A DNA stretch of 20,342 nt from an uncultured Ruminococcus sp. (GTDB lineage Bacteria; Bacillota; Clostridia; Oscillospirales; CAG-272), in contig CACZOH010000173.1 of assembly GCA_902782785.1 (NCBI GenBank), positions 1 through 20,342 on the forward strand, read 5' to 3'. Each line of letters begins with the position of its first letter. Within the stretch, counting starts at the first letter, position 1. Below, piece by piece: positions 6,883 through 15,818 of this stretch. Under the pieces are notes generated by a model, which was not told the DNA's origin, ran no database searches, and worked only from the letters and a program-made list of their open reading frames with translations. The position numbers and the translations under genes were made by a program.

Positions 6883-9702
6883 ATGAGTGAAAAATTCATC
6901 CACGCAAAGGGTGTGCGTGTAAACAATCTCAAAAACATAGAGGTAAAGATACCGAGGGACAAACTCGTCGTATTTACGGGAGTATCCGGCTCCGGAAAAT
7001 CGTCGCTTGCTTTCGATACTTTATACGCCGAGGGACACAGACGGTTTGTGGAGTCTCTTTCCGCATATGCCCGTATGTTTTTGGGACAGATGGACAAGCC
7101 GGATATCGATTTTATCGAGGGCTTGTCTCCTTCTATTTCAATAGATCAGAAAACGACGTCGAAAAACCCGAGATCGACCGTCGGCACCGTCACCGAAATA
7201 TACGATTATCTGCGTCTTATTTACGCGCGTATCGGTATACCGCACTGTCCCGTCTGCGGTAAGGAAATACGTATGCAGACGACGGATACGATACTCGAAA
7301 AGATATTGGATCTACCGGAAGGCACGCGGTTTGAAGTCTGCGCGCCGGTCGTTCGCGGCAAAAAAGGTATGCATAAAAAGGTCTTTGAGGACGGAAATAA
7401 AGCGGGATATACACGCGTCCGCGTTGATGGCAATATGTACGATATGACCGATAACATAGACCTTGACAAGAATATAAAGCACAGTATAGAGATCGTGGTC
7501 GACCGTCTGATAATGAAGGAAGGCATAAGACCGCGTCTGTCCGATTCCGTTGAAAGCGCGCTTAAGCTTGCGGACGGGAATCTCGTTATAAGACTCGTCG
7601 GAGATGACGAAAGAATAATGACTTTTTCACAGAATTACGCCTGCGAAGAGCACGGAATCAGCTTCGGTGAGCTGCAGCCGCGTATGTTCTCGTTCAACGC
7701 CCCCTACGGCGCTTGCGAGAAATGCTCCGGTCTCGGTATGAGTATGACGCTTTCGCCCGATAAGATTATACCGAACAAAAAGTTGTCGCTCCGCGAAGGC
7801 GCTATCGCCGTAAACGGATTCAAATCGCTTGACGACGAAACCTGGTCAGGTCCTTTGTTCGAGGCGGCAATGAAGCCTTTCGGTGTGGATCTTGACACTC
7901 CTATAAAGGAATATCCGAAAGAAGCGTACAACACTTTGATGTACGGCACGGGCGAAAAGCTTTATACGATTGACAGATATTTTGACAAATTTGCCCACAG
8001 ACAGACCGTACCGTTTCACGGCGTGATACCGATGATAGAGAGCAGAAGAAACAGTTATCCGGATTATTACGAGCAGTTTACAGAGGAGATACCGTGCGAT
8101 ATGTGTCACGGAATGCGCTTGAAACCGGAAATACTCAGCGTGACCGTCGGCGGACTCAACATACACGAGGTTTGCTCGCTTTCCGTATCGGAATGTCTCG
8201 ATTTCTTCAACAATATTGAGCTTGACGATACGGAATGGCAGATAGCGCGCGAAATAGTAAAAGAAATAAAATCAAGGCTCGGCTTTTTGAAATCCGTCGG
8301 GCTTGAATATCTCACGCTTTCAAGAAAAGCCGGGAGCTTATCGGGAGGCGAGGCACAGAGGATAAGGCTCGCAACGCAGATAGGCTCGTCACTCGTCGGA
8401 GTTTTGTATATACTTGACGAGCCGAGTATAGGTCTTCACAGCCGCGACAACGGCAAGCTTATAGCGACCTTAAAAAAACTGCGCGATATCGGAAACAGCC
8501 TGATAGTCGTCGAACACGACGAAGAAACTATGCTTGAATCAGATTATATAGTTGACGTCGGACCCGGCGCCGGCGTACACGGCGGAGAGATAGTCGCAGC
8601 AGGTACGCCCGAAGAGATTATGAAATGCGAAGCTTCGCTCACAGGCAAATATCTTTCTCATAAGCTTACCATACCCGTACCGGAAAAAAGAAGAAAAGGA
8701 AACGGAAAGTTTATTTGCGTTAAAGGCGCAAGAGAACATAATTTAAAGAATATCGACGTAGAATTCCCGATAGGCTGTTTTATCTGTGTGACCGGTGTTT
8801 CCGGTTCCGGCAAATCGTCGCTTGTAAACAGTATACTTGCAAACGCGCTTTTGAGAGAGCTTAACGGTTCTTATTCAATACCCGGTGCGCACGACGAGAT
8901 CACCGGTATAGAAGAACTCGATAAAGCCATAGTAATAGACCAAAGTCCGATAGGAAGAACTCCGCGTTCAAATCCCGCTACCTACACCGGATTGTTTACG
9001 GAGATAAGAAATCTTTTTGCAAGTACGAGAGAGGCGAAAATAAGAGGGTACGGTTCGGGAAGGTTTTCTTTCAACGTAAAGGGCGGACGCTGCGAGGCGT
9101 GCGAGGGCGACGGCGTTAAAAAAATAGAGATGCACTTTTTACCGGACGTTTACGTAAAATGCGACGTATGCCGCGGAAGGCGCTATAATGCCGATACGCT
9201 TGAAGTAAAATATAAAGACAAGAGCATTTACGACGTACTTGAAATGACGGTCGAGGAGGGAGTGGAATTCTTCTCGGCTGTGCCTAAGATAGCGTCCAAG
9301 CTCAAAACGTTATACGAAGTCGGTCTCGGCTATATAAAGATAGGTCAGTCGTCAACAACGCTATCGGGCGGTGAGGCTCAGAGAGTTAAGCTCGCCACGG
9401 AATTATCGCGCCGCGCAACGGGCAGGACCGTTTATATTCTTGACGAGCCGACGACGGGGCTTCACGCGGACGACGTAAAAAAGCTTATCACGATTTTACA
9501 GCGTCTTACAGATTCCGGAAACACCGTTATCGTCATAGAGCACAATCTCGATCTTATAAAATCTTCGGATTATATAATAGACCTGGGACCGGAAGGCGGC
9601 GAAGCCGGCGGCACCGTGATAGCGACCGGCACTCCCGAACAGGTAGCGGAAAACAAAGCGTCATACACGGGACAATATCTGAAAAAGGTACTTAAAATAT
9701 GA
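6883..9702 (+). CDS. uvrA: Excinuclease ABC subunit UvrA
   Basis: UvrA is the damage-sensing ATPase of nucleotide excision repair; it loads UvrB on lesions. This 939-residue copy is full length. It has two ABC modules with Walker A GVSGSGKSS at 33-41 and 638-646, signature motifs LSGGEAQR at about 486 and 827, and Walker B ILDEPSIGLH and ILDEPTTGLH. The C-terminal zinc module has C737, C740, C760 and C763. The other zinc site reads C254-x2-H257 then C278-x2-C281, with His in place of the second Cys. The ATG has an AAGG at 6872-6875. No uvrB or uvrC is in the window. The stop codon overlaps the start of a HIRAN-domain gene, so the two are coupled. No SOS (LexA) box was recognised in the 44 nt upstream. 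Confidence 0.98.
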   Translation: MSEKFIHAKGVRVNNLKNIEVKIPRDKLVVFTGVSGSGKSSLAFDTLYAEGHRRFVESLSAYARMFLGQMDKPDIDFIEGLSPSISIDQKTTSKNPRSTVGTVTEIYDYLRLIYARIGIPHCPVCGKEIRMQTTDTILEKILDLPEGTRFEVCAPVVRGKKGMHKKVFEDGNKAGYTRVRVDGNMYDMTDNIDLDKNIKHSIEIVVDRLIMKEGIRPRLSDSVESALKLADGNLVIRLVGDDERIMTFSQNYACEEHGISFGELQPRMFSFNAPYGACEKCSGLGMSMTLSPDKIIPNKKLSLREGAIAVNGFKSLDDETWSGPLFEAAMKPFGVDLDTPIKEYPKEAYNTLMYGTGEKLYTIDRYFDKFAHRQTVPFHGVIPMIESRRNSYPDYYEQFTEEIPCDMCHGMRLKPEILSVTVGGLNIHEVCSLSVSECLDFFNNIELDDTEWQIAREIVKEIKSRLGFLKSVGLEYLTLSRKAGSLSGGEAQRIRLATQIGSSLVGVLYILDEPSIGLHSRDNGKLIATLKKLRDIGNSLIVVEHDEETMLESDYIVDVGPGAGVHGGEIVAAGTPEEIMKCEASLTGKYLSHKLTIPVPEKRRKGNGKFICVKGAREHNLKNIDVEFPIGCFICVTGVSGSGKSSLVNSILANALLRELNGSYSIPGAHDEITGIEELDKAIVIDQSPIGRTPRSNPATYTGLFTEIRNLFASTREAKIRGYGSGRFSFNVKGGRCEACEGDGVKKIEMHFLPDVYVKCDVCRGRRYNADTLEVKYKDKSIYDVLEMTVEEGVEFFSAVPKIASKLKTLYEVGLGYIKIGQSSTTLSGGEAQRVKLATELSRRATGRTVYILDEPTTGLHADDVKKLITILQRLTDSGNTVIVIEHNLDLIKSSDYIIDLGPEGGEAGGTVIATGTPEQVAENKASYTGQYLKKVLKI

Positions 9703-10100
9703 AAGTACCGGAGCTGTTTCCGCCGTATGAAAGATGCTTTGTCGGAAAAATGCGCGTGATGGGAATATTTCATACCGGCAAGCGCAGATTTATACGTGAT
9801 AACACGGAAAAACAAGATGAACTCACACTTAAGCGTGAATATGATAATAAATACGACGATTACGCCGTAGCCGTGTACGACGGATACGGCAACAAGCTCG
9901 GATATCTTGAAAAGAAGGAAAACGAGGAGACGGCGTATTATCTTGACAGCGGTTACGAATGTATCGCCGTAGTCTCGGATATGGATAAAAAAAGCGCGAC
10001 CGTCGGTATTATCGTCGACGTATACTGTATATCCGACGCGGAGAATATGAAATCGCTCAAAGCATCGTTTGAAAGACACTTAAAGGAGTTATTATTCTAA
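9699..10100 (+). CDS. Stand-alone HIRAN-domain protein
   Basis: A 133-residue soluble protein. From about residue 16 to 100 it follows the HIRAN pattern: a VMGIFHTG strand, then ELTLKREYDNKYDDYAVAVY, then GNKLGYLEKK, ending in strands around YECIAVVSD. The E-x-x-N-x-x-D-x-x-A-V-A-V-Y and G-Y-L core is the recognisable part. HIRAN domains bind single-stranded DNA 3' ends in eukaryotic HLTF/Rad5 and occur alone or next to DNA-processing enzymes in bacteria. ATG 9699 overlaps the uvrA stop (ATGA), with AAAAAGG 10 nt upstream inside uvrA. Translation is therefore tied to uvrA, which suggests a role in damage recognition or repair. That role is inference. Residues 101-133 form a short charged helix. 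Confidence 0.72.
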   Translation: MKVPELFPPYERCFVGKMRVMGIFHTGKRRFIRDNTEKQDELTLKREYDNKYDDYAVAVYDGYGNKLGYLEKKENEETAYYLDSGYECIAVVSDMDKKSATVGIIVDVYCISDAENMKSLKASFERHLKELLF

Positions 10101-10110
10101 GAATAAAAAT

Positions 10111-10386
10111 ATGTATATCAAATTACGTTTTTCCGTTCATGACAAGACCGTTTATATTCCCGACGGTTATGTAAACAACTTGAAACAATTACAAAATGAT
10201 TTTTTGAACTGGGTACATGATAATCCGGACTGTATTGAAAAAATCGGAAATCACTACGGTTACGTATTTAATGAGGACGATTTTTTAAACTACGTTAATT
10301 CGTTTATCATTACGGGAAATGAAAAAGCTTTTTTTACTGACGATACAATAAGCAAAAATCTAAAAGTCAAAACTTTAAATTTTTAA
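10111..10386 (+). CDS. Small unknown protein (91 residues)
   Basis: A 91-residue soluble, slightly acidic protein without membrane segment, cysteine cluster or signal. It begins with two short strands (YIKLRFSV, KTVYIPDGYV) followed by a helix with the aromatic pattern FLNWVHDNPDCI, then an acidic loop and a second helix (EDDFLNYVNSF). I do not recognise a named domain, although proteins of this shape occur as hypotheticals in Clostridia. It lies 10 nt after the HIRAN gene and 22 nt before the DUF4317 gene. The only nearby binding site is weak (AAGAA), while a good AAAGGAG at 10082-10088 is too far upstream. It is AT-rich relative to uvrA. The gene is probably real because it fills the space between co-directional genes. 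Confidence 0.6.
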   Translation: MYIKLRFSVHDKTVYIPDGYVNNLKQLQNDFLNWVHDNPDCIEKIGNHYGYVFNEDDFLNYVNSFIITGNEKAFFTDDTISKNLKVKTLNF

Positions 10387-10408
10387 ATAAACGGAAAAAA
10401 ATTAAAAA

Positions 10409-11527
10409 ATGAACAAAAAAGAAATAAGCGAAATAAGGCGCCGTCTCACAATACAGAACAGCGGCGCGGACTGTATAAGAGGCTGTTACATAAATGAGAA
10501 AAGAGAGATAATATCTCAGTTCAAGCTGCCGCTTGCGACTTTTCCGGACGATGAAAGAGAGAGATATTTGAATATATTCAAAAAAGTCCTCTCGGGCGGT
10601 ATAGGAAAAAATCTCATAAACGTGGATTTTACCACAAAACAGGTCACGGACGGTGCGGAACAAAAGCTTCTTTACGCAATGAGAGAAGATATATCCGACG
10701 AAAACGAGACATTGCACAGCTTTTACGAAAAAGCCGTCGCTTCAATCCCCGGAGATGAAAAGTGCGCGCTTTTGCTTCTTCACGAAAACTACGATATACC
10801 GTCGAAAAACGGGACGGAAAAGAATTCCGACGCCGTATTCCGTTTCATAATCTGCGCTGTTTGTCCAGTAGTTGAAAAAGACAGCGGACTTTGCTATGAA
10901 TCAGATACGAAGCAATTCCGCACAAAAGCTAAGGAGCACATAATATGCCCTCCGTATTTCGGATTTATGTACCCGAGATTTGACGACAGATGCACTAATA
11001 TTTACGGTTGTCTGTATTATTCAAAGGATGCGTCCGGACAGAATTCATTTACGGATGCGGTGTTGAATTCTACGCTTCCGATGCCTGCAAAGGAGCAGAA
11101 GGAAACTTTCGGCGACGTACTGCGCGGCGCCGTTGCGGATGAATGCAGCTTTGAACTTGTTCAAACCGTGCGCGATCATATAAGCGACGTTATAGAAACG
11201 TACAAAAACGACAAGTTTGCAGACGAGCCGCCGACGATAACAAAAACGGAGATCTGCGATCTGCTCCGCGGTACGGGCGTAACGGAGGATCATATAACCG
11301 CTTTTGCAGAAGAATATGACGAGAGCTTCGGAAAGGGAACGGAGCTGACGCCGGAAAATCTTATGGATATAAAAAAGCTTGAATTCAAAAATGACAGCGT
11401 GACCGTAAAGATTGACCCGAACAGACCCGATCTTGTAGAAGTCAAAGTCATAGACGGAGTAAAATATATCGTTATCCGCGTCGAAGACGGCGTTGAATGC
11501 AACGGTATAGATATAAAGATCAAATGA
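10409..11527 (+). CDS. DUF4317 domain-containing protein
   Basis: A 372-residue cytoplasmic protein of unknown function spanning the whole DUF4317 family. Recognisable blocks are the N-terminal MNKKEISEIRRRL and CIRGCYIN, the segment CPPYFGFMYPRFDDR with IYGCLYYSKD around residues 175-205, and a C-terminal strand pair (DLVEVKVIDGVKYIVIRVEDG). It has no signal peptide or membrane helix. The family is widespread in Clostridia and has no assigned activity. The ribosome binding site is weak (CGGA, 13 nt upstream). The stop codon overlaps the rRNA methyltransferase start as ATGA, so the two are co-translated. A link to RNA or translation is suggested only by that coupling. Confidence 0.88.
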   Translation: MNKKEISEIRRRLTIQNSGADCIRGCYINEKREIISQFKLPLATFPDDERERYLNIFKKVLSGGIGKNLINVDFTTKQVTDGAEQKLLYAMREDISDENETLHSFYEKAVASIPGDEKCALLLLHENYDIPSKNGTEKNSDAVFRFIICAVCPVVEKDSGLCYESDTKQFRTKAKEHIICPPYFGFMYPRFDDRCTNIYGCLYYSKDASGQNSFTDAVLNSTLPMPAKEQKETFGDVLRGAVADECSFELVQTVRDHISDVIETYKNDKFADEPPTITKTEICDLLRGTGVTEDHITAFAEEYDESFGKGTELTPENLMDIKKLEFKNDSVTVKIDPNRPDLVEVKVIDGVKYIVIRVEDGVECNGIDIKIK

Positions 11528-12720
11528 GAGATTATCCTTTCGTTGTCGTTTCCGAAAAAGCCGAAAAAAGTGCCGTCAGCGGTCATCCGTGGGTGTACTC
11601 GGATGAGATACTATCCGTATCCGGAGATTATAAAAACGGCGATATAGTTGATGTAAAAAGCAAAAAAGGCAAATATTTAGGCTCGGGTTTTATAAATGAC
11701 AATTCAAAAATACGTGTGCGCATAATATCCCGAAATGCAAACGATACGTTTGACGACGCTTTTTTTGCCCGCCGTGTGAAATACGCGACAGATTACAGAA
11801 AGACCGTGATGAAGGGCGACGACTTCAGATGCTGCCGCCTTATATTCGGAGAAGCCGATACATTTCCCGGTTTGACCGTTGACAGATTTGACAACGTTCT
11901 TGTAACGGAGGTATTGTGCCTCGGCATCGAGCAAAGAAAAAACGTCATTTACGACGCCTTGTTAAAAGAAATTGACGGAATTACTGCGTTGTATGAAAGA
12001 AGCGACAGCGATATAAGAACGCTCGAGGGGATGGACAAATACCGCGGCTTTTACTGCGGTACAGGCGACGGCTTTGTGACTATCAAAGAAAACGGCATTT
12101 TATATAACGTCGACTATATAAACGGACAGAAAACGGGATTTTTCCTGGATCAGAAGTATAACAGAGCCGCGGTAGGCAGAATAGCCGAGGGCAAATCCGT
12201 GCTTGACTGCTTTACTCATACAGGCGCTTTTGCCTTGAACACCGCAAAAGGCGGAGCAAAAAGCGTAGTGGCGCTGGATATATCCGAAAAAGCGATAGAA
12301 GACGCAGAGAAGAACGCGGAAAAAAACGGATTGTCCGATAAGGTTAAGTTTATCTGCACCGACGTTTTCGATTATCTGACAAAAGCATATAACGAAAACA
12401 GACGGGATTTTGATCTTATAATTCTTGACCCTCCCGCGTTTACAAAATCAAGAACGACGATAAAGGACGCGATGCGCGGATATAAAGAGATAAATTTAAA
12501 AGCAATGCGTCTTCTGCCGCGCGGCGGTTATCTTGCAACCTGCTCCTGCTCACACTTTATGCGCGATTCGCTTTTCTGTCAGATGCTGCACTCTGCGGCG
12601 GAGGACGCCGGCGTTTCGCTCCGTCAGATAGAAGCGCGTCAGCAATCACCCGACCATCCGATTTTATGGAACGTACCGGAGACGGATTATCTTAAATTCT
12701 ATATTTTCCAGATTGTATAA
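11524..12720 (+). CDS. rlmI: Class I SAM-dependent rRNA (cytosine-C5) methyltransferase, RlmI-like
   Basis: A 398-residue enzyme expected to make m5C in 23S rRNA (C1962 in E. coli for RlmI). Residues 1-75 form a PUA domain (SGHPWVYSDEI, then GDIVDVKSKKGKYLGSGFIN). This is followed by a linker domain and a Rossmann methyltransferase with motif I DCFTHTGAFAL (residue 228), ALDISEKA, and the LDPPAF motif (D302). A CSCSH segment at 340-344 contains the catalytic cysteine. Length matches E. coli RlmI (about 396). I chose ATG 11524, which overlaps the DUF4317 stop (ATGA). An in-frame start at 11497 would lie inside that gene. It is the last gene of the plus-strand run and is followed by a strong hairpin. 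The exact rRNA position is inferred. Confidence 0.88.
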   Translation: MRDYPFVVVSEKAEKSAVSGHPWVYSDEILSVSGDYKNGDIVDVKSKKGKYLGSGFINDNSKIRVRIISRNANDTFDDAFFARRVKYATDYRKTVMKGDDFRCCRLIFGEADTFPGLTVDRFDNVLVTEVLCLGIEQRKNVIYDALLKEIDGITALYERSDSDIRTLEGMDKYRGFYCGTGDGFVTIKENGILYNVDYINGQKTGFFLDQKYNRAAVGRIAEGKSVLDCFTHTGAFALNTAKGGAKSVVALDISEKAIEDAEKNAEKNGLSDKVKFICTDVFDYLTKAYNENRRDFDLIILDPPAFTKSRTTIKDAMRGYKEINLKAMRLLPRGGYLATCSCSHFMRDSLFCQMLHSAAEDAGVSLRQIEARQQSPDHPILWNVPETDYLKFYIFQIV

Positions 12721-12740
12721 ATCAGATCAGTATAAATACG

Positions 12741-12787
12741 AAAAAGGCTGTCGTCATCTCTTTACGGGATACGACAGCCTTATTCTT
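12741..12787. terminator. Bidirectional hairpin terminator between convergent operons
   Basis: A perfect 11-bp stem (12744-12754 with 12771-12781, AAGGCTGTCGT and its complement) has a 16-nt loop. It sits in the 73-nt gap between the convergent rlmI and lacZ genes. Read on the minus strand, the stem is followed by a run of five T (12741-12745), a good intrinsic terminator for the lacZ operon. Read on the plus strand it is followed by the weaker TTATTCTTTAT. Confidence 0.85.
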
Positions 12788-12793
12788 TATCGT

Positions 12794-15700
12794 TTATTCG
12801 TATTTTGTTTTATACAGATCGAACGGATCGGTATCTGAGGCGACACTGGGTTTTATCACAAATTCAAAACTGAATTCTTTTTCGTTGAATCTGTACTTTT
12901 CATCAAGCGCGGGACCGCAGGAGTTACTGCCTATTCCGCTTTGCTTATAATCTATTTTAACGTATGTAAGCCCGCTTTCTTCAAGCTCGTATTCGTGTCC
13001 TGTTTCCGTCAGCTGTTTTATACTGTAGGGTGAAGCGGAGAAATGAATATCTCCCGCAAACGTAAGTCCTTCGCCTGCTGTGGAATATACCTGCGCCCAT
13101 TTCGTACCATAATGACTGCCGTTTTCCTGCGGTCTTACGTAAGGCTCGTGCTGATCCTTGACCTTTGATCTGAACTCGCCGAGATAAGCGTATAGCCTCT
13201 TGTCGCTGTAGGATTCAACAGGACCGTATCCGAAATACGAAACGTTTTCCGTCTCTTCAGGCAATATGAATTCACATCCGAAGCGTGGCAAGAAGGGAAG
13301 ACCTTCTTTTACGGAAACGTCAAATTCCGTTTTAAGCGTTCCGTCGGCATATACTGTATACGTTACGAGATAGTGAAGTATCGGCATATCCGTAAATCTG
13401 CCCATAGATACCCCGTAGGATACGACAGCTTTCTCTCCGTCTTCGTAAATATCCGGTTCGTTATGGCAGTTAAGCTCTGTTTCGTGATATCCGCGGCTTC
13501 TCCATTCGTTTTTTATATTTCTGTCGTTATCGGTAGGCGCGCGCCATATGCCTACCGTGACGGGTGATTCAAGCTCTGCTTTGCCGTTGTTTACGATCTG
13601 CTCAAGCACACCGTCTCTGTTGCGGAAAATATACATCGTATCTCCCGCTTCAACTATAACGTTCGTCTCAGTTTGCAGGCAATGCACCTTATACGGTTTT
13701 TCAGGTATAACGTCTTTTACAAGCCCGCCGTAAACAAACTGAGTATGGCCGTATTCATATCCTTCAGGTGCCCATTCCGTATTACTTTTTGATTTGAGTG
13801 AGAAAACTATGCTGTCGATACCGTCTTCAAACTTTTCGGGATAAAACATAACGGTATCCGTCGATAAAGGTCCTATATCAAGTCCGTCGTAATTCGCGGT
13901 TTTTACAATCCTTCCGTTATGCTCCTGTGTTGCAGTAAGTCGGTAATCCGTTAAGCTTTTGAATCTGAATTTATTTTTTATCTCGTAGACTTTTGCGCCG
14001 CCTTTTTCCGAAAAGTCGCATTTATATGTGATATCAAAAGGTTTTATGGCTTGTTTAAGTTCCAAGAGTCCCGTGTGAGGACGTCTGTCGGGATATACGA
14101 GTCCGTCGACACAGAAATTACCGTCGTTCGGTTTGTCGCCGAAATCGCCGCCGTACGTGTATCTGCCGCCGCCTATATCTATTGAGTGATCTGTATATTC
14201 CCATACACAACCGCCCAAAAGTTCGTCATATTTGTCAAACGCTTCCCAGTATGCGGCAAGATCGCCGGGACCGTTGCCCATTGCATGACAGTATTCACAT
14301 AAGTAAAGCGGCAGTTTTTTGCTTTCATCCTCCGCGTATTTCTTGATGAAATCAACAGACGGATACATATAGCTTTCAACGTCAAGTATACCGTACTGCA
14401 GCTTGCCGCCCGTATATCCTCCGTTGCCGCCTTCATAATGTATAAGACGCTTTTTGTCGTGAGATTTTATGTATTTTGACATGGCTTTCTGATTTCTGCC
14501 GTACCCGGATTCGTTTCCGAGCGACCACATAATGACGGACGGATGATTTTTGTCGCGCTCATACATAAGTTTTGCACGGTCAACGTAAGCATCCTGCCAT
14601 TCGGGATCATCCGATAACAGCGTCCAAGGAGCGACTATTGCAACACCGTGCGCTTCAAGGTCCGTTTCATCTATCATCATTATGCCGTATTTGTCGCAGA
14701 GAAGAGCAAAGCGCGGGTCGTTGGGATAGTGCGACGTCCTGACCGCGTTTATATTATGACGTTTGAAGATCATAATATCTTCTTTCATATGCTCATACGG
14801 TGTCGCCGATCCGAGAAGAGGATGGCTGTCGTGACGGTTCACGCCTTTTATCTTCAACGGTTTGCCGTTAAGATATGCAACCTTGTCAACTACCTTTATA
14901 TCCGTAAATCCGACGGGGATGATTATATGCTCGTTACCCGCTTTTACGTAAAGCTCGTATAAATTCGGCTCCTCGTCAGACCATAATAAAGGCTTTGATA
15001 TCCTTAACTCCGTTTTATTTCCCTTTGACACCGATACGGTTTTTCCGTTATACAGAAGCTCGACCACGGCGTCGACTTCGCCGTCGGCAGTTATCTCAAC
15101 GGAAACGGTCCCGCGCTTGTAATCATGGGAGAGTTTTGTTTTTGCGTCGATGTCTTTTATATGAGCTTTATCGCGGAATAGCAGATAAACTTCGCGTATG
15201 ATACCGGAGGTGCGCCATTTGTCCTGATCCTCAAGATATGAACCGTCCGTCCATTTCAGAACTATGACCTTCAATTCATTCTTGCCTTCGTTCAGATACT
15301 TTGTCAGCTCAAATTCGCTGGTCATATGCGCGACCTGGCTGTAACCGACGAATTTATCGTTGCAAAAGAGATAAAATCCGCTGTCTACGCCTTCAAAGTT
15401 TATATAAACGCGTTTGTTTCCGAGCGTATCTTCGGGCAGGGTGAAGTCCTTTACGTAAAGACCGCACGGATTTTGCACCGGTACGAAAGGCGGCTCGAAG
15501 GGAAAAGGATATGCGGCGTTTGTATAATTCGGCACGTCGTATTCTCGGCCGAGCTTCGTCTGCCAGCTTCTCGGTACTTCTATATCGTCAAATTTTACGT
15601 CTTCAAGCTCCGTTATCTCAGGCAGATCGGCGACGGACGGATAAAGTCTGAAATTCCAAACGCCGCAAAGCGACTTGAAAAAGCTGCTTTTGGCTCTGTT

Positions 15701-15808
15701 TTCATCCCTTGCCGCTTCGCAGCTTTGCGCGGGAATATAATACGCTCTCGGTTCCTCACAGCCAACGTGCAGAGTGTGAATGTCTTCATAATACTTCGGC
15801 AGTTTCAT
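12794..15808 (-). CDS. lacZ: Beta-galactosidase, glycoside hydrolase family 2 (LacZ type)
   Basis: A 1004-residue GH2 enzyme that hydrolyses terminal beta-galactosides. In order it has the sugar-binding jelly roll (1-210, with ENRAKSSFFKSLCGVWNF and PRSWQ), an Ig-like domain and the TIM barrel (from about 295, starting KIKGVNRHDSHP). A second Ig-like domain and the C-terminal beta-gal small-chain domain (from about 720) follow. The acid/base is Glu433 in WSLGNESG and the nucleophile is Glu505 in CEYCHAMGN, so both catalytic residues are present. Length fits E. coli LacZ (1024). No signal peptide is seen, so it works in the cytoplasm on imported sugar. AAAGGAG precedes ATG 15808, and the gene starts 10 nt after the lipoprotein gene stop. 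Substrate could be lactose or a plant or host beta-galactoside; nothing in the window decides. Confidence 0.97.
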   Translation of the reverse strand: MKLPKYYEDIHTLHVGCEEPRAYYIPAQSCEAARDENRAKSSFFKSLCGVWNFRLYPSVADLPEITELEDVKFDDIEVPRSWQTKLGREYDVPNYTNAAYPFPFEPPFVPVQNPCGLYVKDFTLPEDTLGNKRVYINFEGVDSGFYLFCNDKFVGYSQVAHMTSEFELTKYLNEGKNELKVIVLKWTDGSYLEDQDKWRTSGIIREVYLLFRDKAHIKDIDAKTKLSHDYKRGTVSVEITADGEVDAVVELLYNGKTVSVSKGNKTELRISKPLLWSDEEPNLYELYVKAGNEHIIIPVGFTDIKVVDKVAYLNGKPLKIKGVNRHDSHPLLGSATPYEHMKEDIMIFKRHNINAVRTSHYPNDPRFALLCDKYGIMMIDETDLEAHGVAIVAPWTLLSDDPEWQDAYVDRAKLMYERDKNHPSVIMWSLGNESGYGRNQKAMSKYIKSHDKKRLIHYEGGNGGYTGGKLQYGILDVESYMYPSVDFIKKYAEDESKKLPLYLCEYCHAMGNGPGDLAAYWEAFDKYDELLGGCVWEYTDHSIDIGGGRYTYGGDFGDKPNDGNFCVDGLVYPDRRPHTGLLELKQAIKPFDITYKCDFSEKGGAKVYEIKNKFRFKSLTDYRLTATQEHNGRIVKTANYDGLDIGPLSTDTVMFYPEKFEDGIDSIVFSLKSKSNTEWAPEGYEYGHTQFVYGGLVKDVIPEKPYKVHCLQTETNVIVEAGDTMYIFRNRDGVLEQIVNNGKAELESPVTVGIWRAPTDNDRNIKNEWRSRGYHETELNCHNEPDIYEDGEKAVVSYGVSMGRFTDMPILHYLVTYTVYADGTLKTEFDVSVKEGLPFLPRFGCEFILPEETENVSYFGYGPVESYSDKRLYAYLGEFRSKVKDQHEPYVRPQENGSHYGTKWAQVYSTAGEGLTFAGDIHFSASPYSIKQLTETGHEYELEESGLTYVKIDYKQSGIGSNSCGPALDEKYRFNEKEFSFEFVIKPSVASDTDPFDLYKTKYE

Positions 15809-15818
15809 ATTATCTCCT

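Noticed and set aside
9570..10079. Minus-strand frame of 169 codons opposite uvrA and the HIRAN gene
   Set aside because: The plus strand has a recognisable domain (HIRAN) and coupling; the antisense product is compositionally odd.
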